From assembly GCA_947588205.1 (NCBI GenBank), contig CANPYG010000025.1, positions 1 through 34,027 of the forward strand: a stretch of 34,027 bases of DNA, in the 5' to 3' direction. Under the pieces are notes generated by a model. It saw nothing but the letters and a program-made list of their open reading frames with translations. It was not told where the DNA came from and ran no database searches. A program made the translations under genes and the position numbers. Position 1 is the stretch's first letter. Each line of letters begins with the position of its first letter. Below, piece after piece: positions 1-10,984 of this stretch. Source of the stretch: an uncultured Acetatifactor sp. (GTDB lineage: Bacteria; Bacillota; Clostridia; Lachnospirales; Lachnospiraceae).

Positions 1-93
1 AGTTACCCTTTTTGACCTCAATATCAGTAAAAAATTTTTTGCTAATTTAGGCTTGACTTTTCATAGCTGGTCTCCTTCTTCCACATCTTTTCC

Positions 94-1764
94 TCAGAAC
101 AACCCCGTAATCCTGCCGTCCTCATCCACATCAATCTGATAAGCGGCCGGCTTCTTGGGAAGTCCGGGCATGGTCATAACCGCCCCAGTCAGCACTACCA
201 CGAAGCCTGCCCCGGCGGATACATACACCTCCCTGACATTCAGCTCAAAGCCCTGCGGTCTTCCCAACAGAGCAGGATCATCCGACAGGGAATACTGGGT
301 CTTCGCCATACAGACCGGGAAATTCCCGAATCCCAGAGCCTCCAGCCTGCTGATCTGCTTCAGGGCTGCCGGCGCAAAATTGACGTTCCCGGCTCCATAA
401 ATTTCAGTGGCGACGGCCGTAATCTTTTCCTTAAGTCCCAAACTGTCTTCATAGAGCACATGGAAATGGCTCTCTTTGGTATCGATGGTCTCAAGAACCT
501 TTTCCGCCAGGGCGATTCCGCCTTCTCCGCCCTTCTCCCATACTTCGGACAAAGCGAATTCGCATCCTCTTTCCCTGCAGAAGCGTTCCACATACGCTAC
601 TTCCGCTTCCGTATCCGTAACAAAAGAGTTTAACGTCACGACAATCGGCACACCGTATTTCTGAAGATTTTCAATGTGCTTCTCCAGATTTACGATTCCC
701 CCTTTCAGGGCATCCAGATTCTCCTCTGCCAGTTCTGTCTTGGGCACGCCACCATTATACTTCAAAGCGCGCACAGTTGCAACCAGTACTACCGCATCCG
801 GCTTCAATCCCGTCATGCGGCATTTGATGTCAAAAAATTTTTCAGCTCCCAGATCGGCGCCGAAGCCGGCCTCCGTAATGCAGTAATCCGCCATTTTCAG
901 GGCAGCCTTCGTAGCCCTTACGGAATTACAGCCATGGGCGATATTGGCAAAAGGTCCTCCATGTACCAGTACGGGCGTATGCTCCAGAGTCTGTACCAGG
1001 TTGGGCTTAATGGCATCCTTAAGAAGCGCCGCCATGGCGCCCACAGCCTTAAGGTCACCCGCCGTCACAGGCTCCCCTGCCATATTGTAAGCAACCACAA
1101 TGCGGGAAAGACGTTCCTTCAAATCCTTCATATTCTCTGCCAGACAAAGGATCGCCATAATCTCGCTTGCCACAGTGATTACAAAATGATCCTCGCGGAC
1201 CACGCCGTCTGTCTTACCTCCAAGACCCACCACAATATTGCGCAACGCCCTGTCGTTCATGTCCATACAGCGCTTCCATACGATCTGTCTGGTATCGATC
1301 CCAAGCTCGTTTCCCTGCTGGATATGATTATCCAGGACCGCCGCCAGAAGATTATTTGCGGAAGTGATGGCATGGAAATCACCTGTAAAATGCAGGTTCA
1401 GCTCCTCCATGGGAACCACCTGGGCGTAACCGCCCCCCGCCGCCCCGCCTTTGATCCCAAAACAGGGACCCAGGGAGGGCTCCCTCAAGGCCACTATCGC
1501 CTTTTTATGTAATCTCCCGAAGGCTTCCCCCAGCCCGACGCTGGTAGTAGTCTTTCCCTCCCCGGCAGGAGTAGGATTGATGGCTGTCACCAGGATCAGC
1601 TTCCCGTCCGGGCGCCCGTTGATCTTCTGCAAATATTCCTCGGAAAGCTTTGCCTTATATCTTCCATACAGCTCCAGTTCCTCCGGCCCGATGCCAAGCC
1701 TGCCTGCCACCTCGGTAATCGGCTCCATTACGGCCTCCTGCGCTATCTGTATATCTGTCTTCAT
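94..1764 (-). CDS. fhs: Formate--tetrahydrofolate ligase
   Basis: 556-aa ORF; N-terminal [26 protein letters not shown]-loop [17 protein letters not shown] and [35 protein letters not shown] are characteristic of FTHFS. Confidence 0.97.
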   Translation of the reverse strand: MKTDIQIAQEAVMEPITEVAGRLGIGPEELELYGRYKAKLSEEYLQKINGRPDGKLILVTAINPTPAGEGKTTTSVGLGEAFGRLHKKAIVALREPSLGPCFGIKGGAAGGGYAQVVPMEELNLHFTGDFHAITSANNLLAAVLDNHIQQGNELGIDTRQIVWKRCMDMNDRALRNIVVGLGGKTDGVVREDHFVITVASEIMAILCLAENMKDLKERLSRIVVAYNMAGEPVTAGDLKAVGAMAALLKDAIKPNLVQTLEHTPVLVHGGPFANIAHGCNSVRATKAALKMADYCITEAGFGADLGAEKFFDIKCRMTGLKPDAVVLVATVRALKYNGGVPKTELAEENLDALKGGIVNLEKHIENLQKYGVPIVVTLNSFVTDTEAEVAYVERFCRERGCEFALSEVWEKGGEGGIALAEKVLETIDTKESHFHVLYEDSLGLKEKITAVATEIYGAGNVNFAPAALKQISRLEALGFGNFPVCMAKTQYSLSDDPALLGRPQGFELNVREVYVSAGAGFVVVLTGAVMTMPGLPKKPAAYQIDVDEDGRITGLF

Positions 1765-1785
1765 CTCATTTTTCCTTTCCGGAAT

Positions 1786-4770
1786 TTATCCCATTTCTTC
1801 CAGCAGCTGCTCAAATTGCTCCGGACTCATCAGAACCTTTCGGGGTTTTGTTCCTTCCTCTTCCCCTACGACTCCATATTCCGCAAGCTGGTCCATGATC
1901 CTTGCAGCCCTGTTAAAACCGATCTTCAATACTCTCTGCAGCATTCCGATGGAAGCCTTATCCTTCTCTATGATAAATCTTCCTGCTTCCGCAAAATACT
2001 CATCCCGCCCGTCGCTGTCGGAGCCTCCTGAACTGCTGCTGCCACTACTGCCGCTACTTCCGATATTCCTGATCTGCGCCTCGATATCCTCCGCATAGAC
2101 ATTGCCGATGGCCTGATTTTTCAGGAAATCCACCACATCAGACACTTCCCTGTCCGACACAAAGGCGCCCTGAATTCTTGCAGGCTTGGAATAACCCTGC
2201 GGATAAAAGAGCATATCGCCTTTGCCCAAAAGCTTCTCCGCGCCTACCATATCCAGGATTGTCCGGGAATCCACGCCGCTGGATACCGCAAAGGCTATAC
2301 GGCTGGGCATGTTCGCCTTAATCAGGCCCGTAATCACATCCACGCTGGGCCGCTGGGTCGCAATAATAAGATGGATTCCGGCTGCCCTCGCCAGCTGAGC
2401 AAGACGGCAGATGGATTCCTCCACCTCCCCGGGCGCAACCATCATCAGATCCGCCAGCTCATCCACAATGATGACGATCTGGGGCAGCTTTGCAGGCGCA
2501 TCTTCCTTCCCTTCCTCCCGCATGGCTTCCACTTTCTTGTTATAGCCCTTCAGGTCACGGACATTGAAGTCCGCAAACTTTTTGTATCGGTCTGACATCT
2601 CGGACACGCCCCAGTGCAAAGCCGCGGAAGCTTTCTTGGGATCTGTCACCACCGGAATCAGAAGATGGGGAATCCCATTGTATACACTCAGTTCTACCAC
2701 CTTGGGATCCACCAGGATCAGCTTCACGTCATCCGGATGGGCCTTGTACAGGATACTCATAATCAATGTATTGATACAGACAGATTTACCGGAGCCGGTA
2801 GAACCTGCGATCAACATATGGGGCATCTTGGCGATATCCGCCACGACCACCTGGCCTGCAATATCTTTTCCGACGGCAAACGCGATATTGGAAGGGAATT
2901 CCCTGAATTCCCTGCTCTCCAGCAGGTCGCGCAGTGCAACCATCATATTTTCCTTGTTCGGAACCTCGATACCCACAGCCGCTTTTCCGGGAATGGGCGC
3001 CTCAATACGAATATCCGTAGCTGCAAGATTCAATTTAATATCATCGGAAAGACTGACGATCTTGCTCACCTTCACGCCCTGCTCCGGCTGCATCTCATAT
3101 CTGGTCACAGTGGGACCCTGGCTGATATCAGTGATGGTCACCTTAACCCCAAAGGTAGCAAGAGTCTGCTGCAGATGCATTGCTGTCTCCTTCAGTTCCC
3201 TGCTGGTATCCACGTTGCTGGCCGTTCCCTTCTGCAGTCTGGAAAGAGGCGGAAAAATGTATTTCTTCGGCACAGCTTTTTCCGTTTTACGGATATCCCT
3301 CTGAACCTGCGCATTCACAGGGTCTTCTTCCCCTGCATCAGCAAGCCTTGCCACAGGACGCTTCGCCGCGACGGCCTCGCTGTGTACCTGGATTGCTTCC
3401 GCCTCCCGGGTCAGAAGGGGATCTCCCTTCTCCCTTTCCTTCTTCAGGCCTTCCCAAGAATCATCCTCATTCTCTTCTTCAGGTTCTTCCTCCGCCTGCT
3501 TTTCCCCACGGAACTCATAAATATCCGCGCTGCGCGGCCTCATCTGGATCACATTATTCTGCTGTGCGCCGGTTTCCCGCCTGCCAGGGATCCCGGACAG
3601 CGCCGTTCCAGGAATCTCTCTTCCTTCCTCCGGCACCTCTTCCGCATAAGGATACTCCAAAGTATCCTCCGGCACCTCCGGCTCATCCGCCGGTACCTGT
3701 CTTGCATTCCTGATATGTATTCTGTCAAAATCAAATTCCTGCGTTCCGTCTAGGTTTGTCTCTGCTACAGCAGTTTCTGCGGCTTCTTCCGATCTATCTT
3801 CAACGGAACCTTCCAGGGCATCCAAAGTGATCTCATGGATGTCATCCCTGCCCTTTGCAGATCCTCTCTTTTCCAGGGAGGTGTCGATCGTGACGCCGAC
3901 AGCCTTTTTGTTGATCCTCAGAATCTTCTCGTCCTCTTTTTCCTCGCGCCTTCTGCGCCGGTTCTCTTCCTTGCTTTCCCGTCGGTATTCACGCTCCTGC
4001 CTGGGATCTTCCCTGCGTTCCCGCCTGTGTTCCTCTTCCTGATACCTGGCTTCCTCCTGAACCCTGCGGCGTTCCACAAGCTCTTCGCGCTTCAATCTCG
4101 CCACCTCTCTTCTCTGCTGCGAGGTCTCCCTGGAGCGCTCCCGAAGCTCAGAACCCTTTTCTCTCATAATGTTCAAAAATAGCTTCTCGGTTAACAGGAT
4201 CAGACTGACCACAGCGCATAAAAGAGCGACAAGGACCGTTCCTACCGTTCCCAGATACTGCAATAACAGATAGGTCAGAGAACCGGAGACCACGCCGCCC
4301 CCATTATGATTGTCCCTGCTCCCCTCATACAACAGCTTTATGTCATAGGAAGTCATTTCCGCAGCATTCCGGGAAAGGATCTCACAGAAAACGCCTGCCA
4401 TAAGGAACAAAACCACACCCGCCGCCATTTTCCGCACGGCAGTGGGACTTCCTTCATTGGCAAACCAAAACGCGGCTGCCACAAAAAGAATCACAGGAAC
4501 AATATAAGCCAACCAGCCAAACAGGCCGAACATCACACCGCTGATCGTATTGCCCACAAGACCGATCAGCCCGAAATTACACAGAAATAATAAGACCATT
4601 ACAACAAACAACACAATCAGGCTGATCTCGCGAAACAACTCATAATCCCGCTCAGCCTGATATGCACTTGCATTTTTCTTCTGCGCGCCGGATCTTTTCC
4701 TGGCAGACGCAGTTTTCTTTTTTCCTGAAGATGAGGTCTTCCTGCCCGATGCAGATGCCATCTCATACAC
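1786..4770 (-). CDS. FtsK/SpoIIIE-family DNA translocase
   Basis: 994 aa; N-terminal TM segments, long charged linker, motor domain with Walker A AGSTGSGKSVCINTLI, and C-terminal winged-helix gamma-like domain (GFNRAARIMDQLAEYGVVG). Confidence 0.96.
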   Translation of the reverse strand: MYEMASASGRKTSSSGKKKTASARKRSGAQKKNASAYQAERDYELFREISLIVLFVVMVLLFLCNFGLIGLVGNTISGVMFGLFGWLAYIVPVILFVAAAFWFANEGSPTAVRKMAAGVVLFLMAGVFCEILSRNAAEMTSYDIKLLYEGSRDNHNGGGVVSGSLTYLLLQYLGTVGTVLVALLCAVVSLILLTEKLFLNIMREKGSELRERSRETSQQRREVARLKREELVERRRVQEEARYQEEEHRRERREDPRQEREYRRESKEENRRRRREEKEDEKILRINKKAVGVTIDTSLEKRGSAKGRDDIHEITLDALEGSVEDRSEEAAETAVAETNLDGTQEFDFDRIHIRNARQVPADEPEVPEDTLEYPYAEEVPEEGREIPGTALSGIPGRRETGAQQNNVIQMRPRSADIYEFRGEKQAEEEPEEENEDDSWEGLKKEREKGDPLLTREAEAIQVHSEAVAAKRPVARLADAGEEDPVNAQVQRDIRKTEKAVPKKYIFPPLSRLQKGTASNVDTSRELKETAMHLQQTLATFGVKVTITDISQGPTVTRYEMQPEQGVKVSKIVSLSDDIKLNLAATDIRIEAPIPGKAAVGIEVPNKENMMVALRDLLESREFREFPSNIAFAVGKDIAGQVVVADIAKMPHMLIAGSTGSGKSVCINTLIMSILYKAHPDDVKLILVDPKVVELSVYNGIPHLLIPVVTDPKKASAALHWGVSEMSDRYKKFADFNVRDLKGYNKKVEAMREEGKEDAPAKLPQIVIIVDELADLMMVAPGEVEESICRLAQLARAAGIHLIIATQRPSVDVITGLIKANMPSRIAFAVSSGVDSRTILDMVGAEKLLGKGDMLFYPQGYSKPARIQGAFVSDREVSDVVDFLKNQAIGNVYAEDIEAQIRNIGSSGSSGSSSSGGSDSDGRDEYFAEAGRFIIEKDKASIGMLQRVLKIGFNRAARIMDQLAEYGVVGEEEGTKPRKVLMSPEQFEQLLEEMG

Positions 4771-4863
4771 CCCTTCATCTAAAGTTTCTGACCAACGCCT
4801 CTTAAGAGTATAACATTTTTATTTCAACTTGTCACCATGTAATCCATTCTTTTTTTTAACAGT

Positions 4864-5592
4864 TCAGCCAGCCGTCTGTCCCGCATTGATGAGCTCATGC
4901 AGCTTTCCTATCGCCTTGTCGATGCCCCCTACTGCGTCAATGATTCCGTAACTGACCGCTTCCTCCCCTACCAGGATCGTTCCCACATCCTTTGTCAGCA
5001 CGCCTGTCTCCATCATCAGGTCTTCAAGGCATTCCTTGGATATTCTGCAGTGACTGCACACAAAGCCGGTAATGCGGTCCTGAATCTGTTTAAAATAATC
5101 AAAGGTCTGGGGCACTCCTATTACCATACCATTCATCCTCACTGGGTGGATGACCATAGTTCCGGTAGGCACGATAAAGGAATAATCCGTGCTCACTGCA
5201 ATGGGAACCCCGATGGAATGACTTCCCCCCAGGACCAGGGAAACTGTTGGCTTGCTCAGGGAAGAAAGCATTTCTGCGATTGCAAGGCCGGCCTCCACAT
5301 CTCCGCCCATAGTATTGAGCAGGACGAGGACGCCATGTATCTCCTCACTGTCCTCTATGGCCGCAAGCTGAGGCAGAATATGTTCGTACTTTGTCGCCTT
5401 TGCGTTTCCGGCCAGATTGTCGTGCCCTTCAATCTCCCCGATGATCGTTAAAAGATGGAGATTATGTTTCTGTGCATTTTTATCCAGGGTAAGCTGACCC
5501 ATTTTCTCAATTCTTTCATCGTTATGCTTTTCCGCTTCTATATTCTGATCCTTTTCTTCCTGCCCGGCCATATTTTCCCCAATCCTTTCCAT
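4864..5592 (-). CDS. ClpP-like/TepA family serine protease
   Basis: 242 aa; GDVEAGLAIAEMLSSL and GGSHSIGVPIAVSTDYSFIVPTGTMVIHPVRMNG match the TepA-like branch of the ClpP/crotonase fold. Confidence 0.85.
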   Translation of the reverse strand: MERIGENMAGQEEKDQNIEAEKHNDERIEKMGQLTLDKNAQKHNLHLLTIIGEIEGHDNLAGNAKATKYEHILPQLAAIEDSEEIHGVLVLLNTMGGDVEAGLAIAEMLSSLSKPTVSLVLGGSHSIGVPIAVSTDYSFIVPTGTMVIHPVRMNGMVIGVPQTFDYFKQIQDRITGFVCSHCRISKECLEDLMMETGVLTKDVGTILVGEEAVSYGIIDAVGGIDKAIGKLHELINAGQTAG

Positions 5593-5666
5593 GTGATCAA
5601 CTTTGAACCTGCCATGCGGTACAGCGCCCCGGCATACCGTTCATGGATTCAGGTTCGTTACGTACA

Positions 5667-5708
5667 AATAAGACCCGGAAGACATATCTCGTCATTCTGG
5701 GTCTTATT
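5667..5708 (-). terminator. Putative intrinsic terminator downstream of the membrane protein gene
   Basis: Inverted repeat AATAAGACCC ... GGGTCTTATT just beyond the stop of the 5739-7268 ORF. Confidence 0.65.
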
Positions 5709-5738
5709 ATCGTTTCCATTTTCACCTGTCTTATTCAG

Positions 5739-7268
5739 CTAGAGATCAAAATCATCGTTCTCATCCACTTCAATATCGTACTTCATCTGGGATTCATCCG
5801 GTATAAACGCATAATCCATAATCTTTCTTTCCTTCTTTTTGGGCAAAGGAAGCGGATTCTCTATAAAATCAAGCGTTCCTCTGTCCTCTTCCTTAACATC
5901 CACTATCAACACATCCTCTCCCCCGGCAGTCTTTGGCGTTCCCGACTCCCCATATATTACAGCTTCCTCATTGGTTCCAATCCCGACACACGCCTGCAGT
6001 CCCAGGCCGCACGAAACAACACAAAGGCTGGGAAGGATCAAACCCATATCCACCGCCTCTCCCTGCATATGGAAAAATCCCAGCACACAGGATACAATCA
6101 GTAAAAGGAACCATGGCGTCAGTTTTTCTGTCCTTTTATTGCACCAGTAGGAAAAAACAGTCAAAACCATCATTCCCGTTATAATAAACATAATAAACCC
6201 ATTTCCCTCAAGACGCCAGAAATCAAAATCATACGCCTTTATCCCGTGATATCCAAGCCAGACATTCCATGCTTCCCCAAGGCTGACGGCCCGGATACGG
6301 GCATCCAACATAAGCTGACAGACAAAGAAAATGCCCAAGACAAGAAAAGCCGCCGCAAGATTCAGTACCGGATTCGGCCATAGCCGTTCCGCACGCTTCC
6401 GATTCAGCGTTGCAACGCTTAAAAGCAGCGCGAGCAGCGAAATTCCGCTGATATCCAAATACAGTATTTCCCCAAGGAAAAAGCCCATACAAACCATCAG
6501 GAATATCCCATATGCCGTCGCAGCCGTGCCTTCTGCCAGCTTCTTTAAGTATGTTCCCGCCATCCAAATGCCGACGGCATAAATACAGAAAAACAGACTG
6601 CCCGGAGAATATGTCTGACTTTTCGCTATATTGAACGGTGCGAGCATCAGATAAGCCATGCTGAGGACTGCCGGAAACCTGCCTGCAATTTTCCTAACCG
6701 CGCAGTAAAAAAGCAGGGCGCCGAGCATCTGAAGAAATATCTGCAGCCAGATGCCTGCGATCTGTTTATTCCCAAATACCATGAACATCCCGCGCAAAAG
6801 CTTAAGATAAAGATACACCGCTCCCTGGGTCTGCACAAGAATACTGCCTTCTCCTCCCACCTTTGCCAATTCATAGTACCCGGACACCGTTTCCGGCGTC
6901 TGCATCCAGGAGACCCGCAGGATCAATCCAAGGGCCAGGAGAACAACTACCGCAATCCCTTCTGCCGCCATCCGGATATTATCCCTGTTCATTCCGCTGC
7001 CGGCACCCTTCTTATCCCCGGCCCTGCCTCTGTACGCCTCCCTCAGTTGATTAGACAGGATATGTAATGCGGCAAACAGAAGCGCTGCCGCCACTACAGA
7101 GAGAATTCCCCAGCCGAAGGCAACTCTCCTTCCTCTCACTCCAATCCCATCCAGAAGAAGGCACCCATATGCCCAAAAGGAATATACCGCCGCAAACAGA
7201 TAAGCTCCCCACAATATATAGCTGAATATGTTTTTCTTCCAACTCATCCTATGTTCCTTTTTACCCAT
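5739..7268 (-). CDS. Polytopic membrane protein, possible GT39-like glycosyltransferase or related
   Basis: 509 aa with many hydrophobic segments and a charged C-terminal tail; adjacent to a GT2 glycosyltransferase. Confidence 0.6.
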   Translation of the reverse strand: MGKKEHRMSWKKNIFSYILWGAYLFAAVYSFWAYGCLLLDGIGVRGRRVAFGWGILSVVAAALLFAALHILSNQLREAYRGRAGDKKGAGSGMNRDNIRMAAEGIAVVVLLALGLILRVSWMQTPETVSGYYELAKVGGEGSILVQTQGAVYLYLKLLRGMFMVFGNKQIAGIWLQIFLQMLGALLFYCAVRKIAGRFPAVLSMAYLMLAPFNIAKSQTYSPGSLFFCIYAVGIWMAGTYLKKLAEGTAATAYGIFLMVCMGFFLGEILYLDISGISLLALLLSVATLNRKRAERLWPNPVLNLAAAFLVLGIFFVCQLMLDARIRAVSLGEAWNVWLGYHGIKAYDFDFWRLEGNGFIMFIITGMMVLTVFSYWCNKRTEKLTPWFLLLIVSCVLGFFHMQGEAVDMGLILPSLCVVSCGLGLQACVGIGTNEEAVIYGESGTPKTAGGEDVLIVDVKEEDRGTLDFIENPLPLPKKKERKIMDYAFIPDESQMKYDIEVDENDDFDL

Positions 7269-7299
7269 AAAGTGAATTGCAGAAAAGGAGCTTCCCTTT

Positions 7300-8244
7300 C
7301 TACTTCAAAATCTTTTCAATATTATACCTGGGTCTGTGCTTTACCTCAATGTAAATCTTTCCGATGTACTGCCCCACCAGGCCGATGGCCAGAAGCTGCA
7401 GTCCTCCCAGGAACCAGATGGAAAGGATTAAGGAGGTCCAGCCGGGCACCACATGCCCTGTAAAATAAGAGATCAGGGCGTAAACTGCCGCCAGTATGGA
7501 GCAGACTATGATAAAAAGACCCATGCCCAGGATCATGGAAATCGGCTTCACGCTAAAGGAGGAGATCCCGTTAAACGCCAGCGCAAGCATTTTCTTCAGC
7601 GGATACTTGGACTCCCCTGCCACCCTCTCCTTGCGGTCATAATAAACGCAGTCCGTCTGATAGCCGATCAAGGGCATCATCCCCCGCAGGAAAAGGTTGA
7701 CCTCCCCATACTGGGAAAACTGTTCCACAGCCCTTCTGGACATCAGGCGGAAATCCGCATGGTTATAGATGGTCTTCACGCCCATCAGCGCCATCAGTTT
7801 ATAAAATGCCTGCGCGGTGACACGTTTAAAAAAAGTGTCCGTCTTGCGCTCCCTCCTCACACCATAGACGATATCATTGCCTGCGTGGAACTTATCGATC
7901 ATCTCCTCGATGACCGCCACATCGTCCTGCAAATCCGCATCGATGGAAATCGTGACATCGGACATGTCCTTTGCGGTCAGAAGCCCTGCGGTCAGGGCGA
8001 ACTGATGCCCCACATTGCCGGCAAGCTTCACGCCGCAGACCTGCACAGGATGCTCCCTGTGCTCTTCCTCAATCAGCTCCCAGGTACGGTCCTTACTCCC
8101 ATCATTTACAAACAGGATAAAGCTGTCCTCCGCGATTTTTCCCTTTTGGACCAGATCCTCCAGAACCTCCCTCAGGGCTTTGGATGCGATCTTTAAAACT
8201 TCCTCTTCATTATAACAGGGCACTACAATCGCAAGCCTGTCCAT
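7300..8244 (-). CDS. GT2-family glycosyltransferase (DPM1/GtrB-like) with two C-terminal TM segments
   Basis: 314 aa; MDRLAIVVPCYNEEEVL, FVNDGSKDRTWELIEE, ISIDADLQDD; C-terminal hydrophobic segments. Confidence 0.93.
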   Translation of the reverse strand: MDRLAIVVPCYNEEEVLKIASKALREVLEDLVQKGKIAEDSFILFVNDGSKDRTWELIEEEHREHPVQVCGVKLAGNVGHQFALTAGLLTAKDMSDVTISIDADLQDDVAVIEEMIDKFHAGNDIVYGVRRERKTDTFFKRVTAQAFYKLMALMGVKTIYNHADFRLMSRRAVEQFSQYGEVNLFLRGMMPLIGYQTDCVYYDRKERVAGESKYPLKKMLALAFNGISSFSVKPISMILGMGLFIIVCSILAAVYALISYFTGHVVPGWTSLILSIWFLGGLQLLAIGLVGQYIGKIYIEVKHRPRYNIEKILK

Positions 8245-8316
8245 CTATCTTCTCCTCTCCGGTTCTGAAAGCATAACTGTATCTCACGATAATGCTTAAC
8301 AGACCAGCTATTCCAC

Positions 8317-9045
8317 TTACTCCTCCCAGTTATGGTACACCGCCTGCACGTCGTCGTCATCCTCCAGCATGTCCAGGATCCTCTGGAGATTCTTCACGGC
8401 AGTTTCATCCGTCAGGGTCACATAATTCTGGGGGATCATGGTGACCTCTGCGCTCATCATCGGAATACCCTCCTTCTCCAGGGCCTCCCGCACCTCGTCG
8501 AAGCTGTCCGGATCCGTGATGATCTCAAAGCTGTCCTCTTCCTCGGAGAAATCCTCCGCCCCCATATCAAGGGCCATCATCATCAAATCGTCCGCCTCCA
8601 GGTCGCACTCTTCCTTGTCAATGAGAATCTGCCCCTTCTTATCGAACATAAAGGATACGCAGCCAGGGGTTCCTACGTTTCCCTGTCCCTTAGTAAAGGC
8701 GCTTCTGATATTCGCCGCGGTGCGGTTCTTATTATCTGTCAGGGCGTCCACGATGATCGCGATTCCGCCGGGGCCGTATCCTTCATAGGTCACATATTCG
8801 TAATTGACATCGCCCACTTCACCGGCGGCTTTCTTAATTCCGCGCTCGATGGTATCGTTGGGCATGTTGTTCGCCTTCGCCTTCGCCACGACGGTCGCGA
8901 GCTTAAAGTTATTATTGGGATCCGGACCGCCCTCCTTCACGGCGACCGCGATCTCTCTGCCGATTATGGTAAAAATCTTACCCTTAGCGGCATCGTTCTT
9001 CTCCTTCTTATGCTTGATGTTCGCAAATTTTGAATGTCCTGACAT
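8317..9045 (-). CDS. yebC: YebC/PmpR-family protein (probable transcriptional regulator or translation factor)
   Basis: 242 aa starting [26 protein letters not shown], the YebC signature. Confidence 0.97.
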   Translation of the reverse strand: MSGHSKFANIKHKKEKNDAAKGKIFTIIGREIAVAVKEGGPDPNNNFKLATVVAKAKANNMPNDTIERGIKKAAGEVGDVNYEYVTYEGYGPGGIAIIVDALTDNKNRTAANIRSAFTKGQGNVGTPGCVSFMFDKKGQILIDKEECDLEADDLMMMALDMGAEDFSEEEDSFEIITDPDSFDEVREALEKEGIPMMSAEVTMIPQNYVTLTDETAVKNLQRILDMLEDDDDVQAVYHNWEE

Positions 9046-9257
9046 GTTTTTTCCTCTTTTCCTGATTTTGTATTCTTATTATAGCGTCCTTTGATTCGCC
9101 CGCCATATCCCGCAGAGCATTTCCCTCAAGTCCAAAATATGTACAAAAGAAGAAACAGCATGAACGCCGCAGGGACACCTGCGGGTCAATCTGCCGGATT
9201 ATACGCTGTTTTCAGTTTATCATACCAAAAATATTCCCATACGTCAAGAACCGCCCA

Positions 9258-9599
9258 CTATGTATCCAGTTCCAAGCTGACCATCAGTGCCCTGTTCACC
9301 CTGCGCATGATATCCCCTTCCAGATGGCATACCTTATCCTTCAGACGTTTTTTGTCGATCGTGCGCAGCTGTTCCAGCAGGATCACGGAATCCTTATCCA
9401 TGTCATGCAGGCCGGCCGTCAGTTCAATATGGGTGGGCAGCTTTGCCTTGTTCATCTTAGAGGTAATTGCAGCGCAGATCACGGTAGGACTGTGACGGTT
9501 GCCAACATCGTTCTGAATAATGAGCACCGGACGTACTCCTCCCTGCTCCGAACCAATCACCGGGCGTAAATCTGCGTAATAAACATCTCCTCTTCTCAT
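9258..9599 (-). CDS. mazF: MazF/EndoA-type mRNA interferase; start moved to M14 of the ORF
   Basis: [48 protein letters not shown] is a PemK/MazF signature; AAGGAG lies 5 nt upstream of the ATG at 9599, while the ORF-track start at 9638 lacks a clear RBS. Confidence 0.93.
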   Translation of the reverse strand: MRRGDVYYADLRPVIGSEQGGVRPVLIIQNDVGNRHSPTVICAAITSKMNKAKLPTHIELTAGLHDMDKDSVILLEQLRTIDKKRLKDKVCHLEGDIMRRVNRALMVSLELDT

Positions 9600-9698
9600 A
9601 TCCGCTCCTTCTTCAAAACATAAGTCTTTCTTAGACATTATTTCCAGTTTATCTGAAGGTATTCATATGGATTGCGCAAATCATACGGAAAACATACT

Positions 9699-10892
9699 TT
9701 AAATCTGTTCCATGGAACCCTCTTCCAGAAGCTTTCCCCCAAGGAGATAGACTCTGGGAATCCTTTTGCCCAGGTCGCATAAAAGCTCATAGGAAAACCT
9801 GCCCGACAGCTCTCCTAAGCCTTCGGCAGTGATGGTCTCCTGACCCTCCCTGCCTATGAGGGTCACCTTATCTCCTTCCGCGGCCTGGGGTATCTCCGTC
9901 ACATCCACCATAAACTGATCCATACAGATGCGCCCCAATATGGCGGCTCTTTTTCCGTGGATGAGCACATATCCTTTATTGGAAAGGGACCTGGGATACC
10001 CGTCTCCATAGCCCACCGGAATGGTAGCGACGCGCATCCTGCCCTTTGCGGTGAAGGTTCCTCCGTAGCTGATGCTCTGCCCCTCTTCCAGAGTCTTCAC
10101 ATAGACAATATGGCTGTGCAGCGTTAAAGCAGGCCGCAGCGGAACCCTTTCCTTATCCACCTCTTCGGAAGGCGCGACGCCATATAGAATGATGCCCGGC
10201 CGCACCGCATCCATATTTGCCCGGGGCATTTCAATGAGGGAAGCGCTGTTGGAACAATGCTTCATGGGGATCTTCAGCCCCAGTTCCTTCTCGATCCGGT
10301 CAAGGAACCGTTCAAAAAGCTCCATCTGCCCATAAGCAGAGGTCTTATCCGCCTCGTCCGCCCTGGCAAAATGCGTAAAAATGCCTTCTATTTCTATCCC
10401 CGGCATTTCCATGGCATGTTTTACAAAGGTAAGCCCTTCCTCATCCGGCGTGATGCCGATGCGGTTCATGCCTGTGTCGACCTTGATATGAATCTTGATC
10501 CTCTTTTCTCTCCGCACGCCGGCCTGTGAGAGCAGCTCCAACATATCCCTGCGGAACACCGCCGGGCGGATATCCTGTTCTGCCAACGTCTCATAAGAAT
10601 AAGGGAAGGTATAGCCCAGAATCAGAACGGGTTTGCGAATCCCTGTCTCCCTTAACGAGACAGCCTCCTCGACCGTGGCAACGGCAAAGCCCCAGAAATA
10701 ATCCAGCCTTTCGAGGCATCTGGCGGTGGGAACGCTCCCATGCCCGTAGGCATCTGTTTTGACCACCCCTATCATCTTTGTATGGGGATCCAGCCGCTCC
10801 TTCATATGGGAAACATTTTCCAGAATGGCATCCAAATCCACCTGCGCATATACTCTCTGATATTTGCTTTCCCTGATATCTGTCGTATCCAT
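9699..10892 (-). CDS. alr: Alanine racemase
   Basis: 397 aa; PLP-lysine motif IGVVKTDAYGHGS plus RPGIILYG and RICMDQFMVDVT. Confidence 0.97.
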   Translation of the reverse strand: MDTTDIRESKYQRVYAQVDLDAILENVSHMKERLDPHTKMIGVVKTDAYGHGSVPTARCLERLDYFWGFAVATVEEAVSLRETGIRKPVLILGYTFPYSYETLAEQDIRPAVFRRDMLELLSQAGVRREKRIKIHIKVDTGMNRIGITPDEEGLTFVKHAMEMPGIEIEGIFTHFARADEADKTSAYGQMELFERFLDRIEKELGLKIPMKHCSNSASLIEMPRANMDAVRPGIILYGVAPSEEVDKERVPLRPALTLHSHIVYVKTLEEGQSISYGGTFTAKGRMRVATIPVGYGDGYPRSLSNKGYVLIHGKRAAILGRICMDQFMVDVTEIPQAAEGDKVTLIGREGQETITAEGLGELSGRFSYELLCDLGKRIPRVYLLGGKLLEEGSMEQI

Positions 10893-10984
10893 TCTCGTTC
10901 CTTCGCCCTCCTGCCCGCTTCCGCAGACGTTTTAAATCCATCTTCTATTTTTCAGCGCCCCTGCGGACATTTTAAACCAACCCT

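Noticed and set aside
676-3753. Long plus-strand ORFs (for example 676-1512, 2564-3304, 2614-3753) opposite fhs and ftsK
   Set aside because: Antisense to clearly coding genes, no family resemblance, and expected as shadow ORFs in this codon usage.
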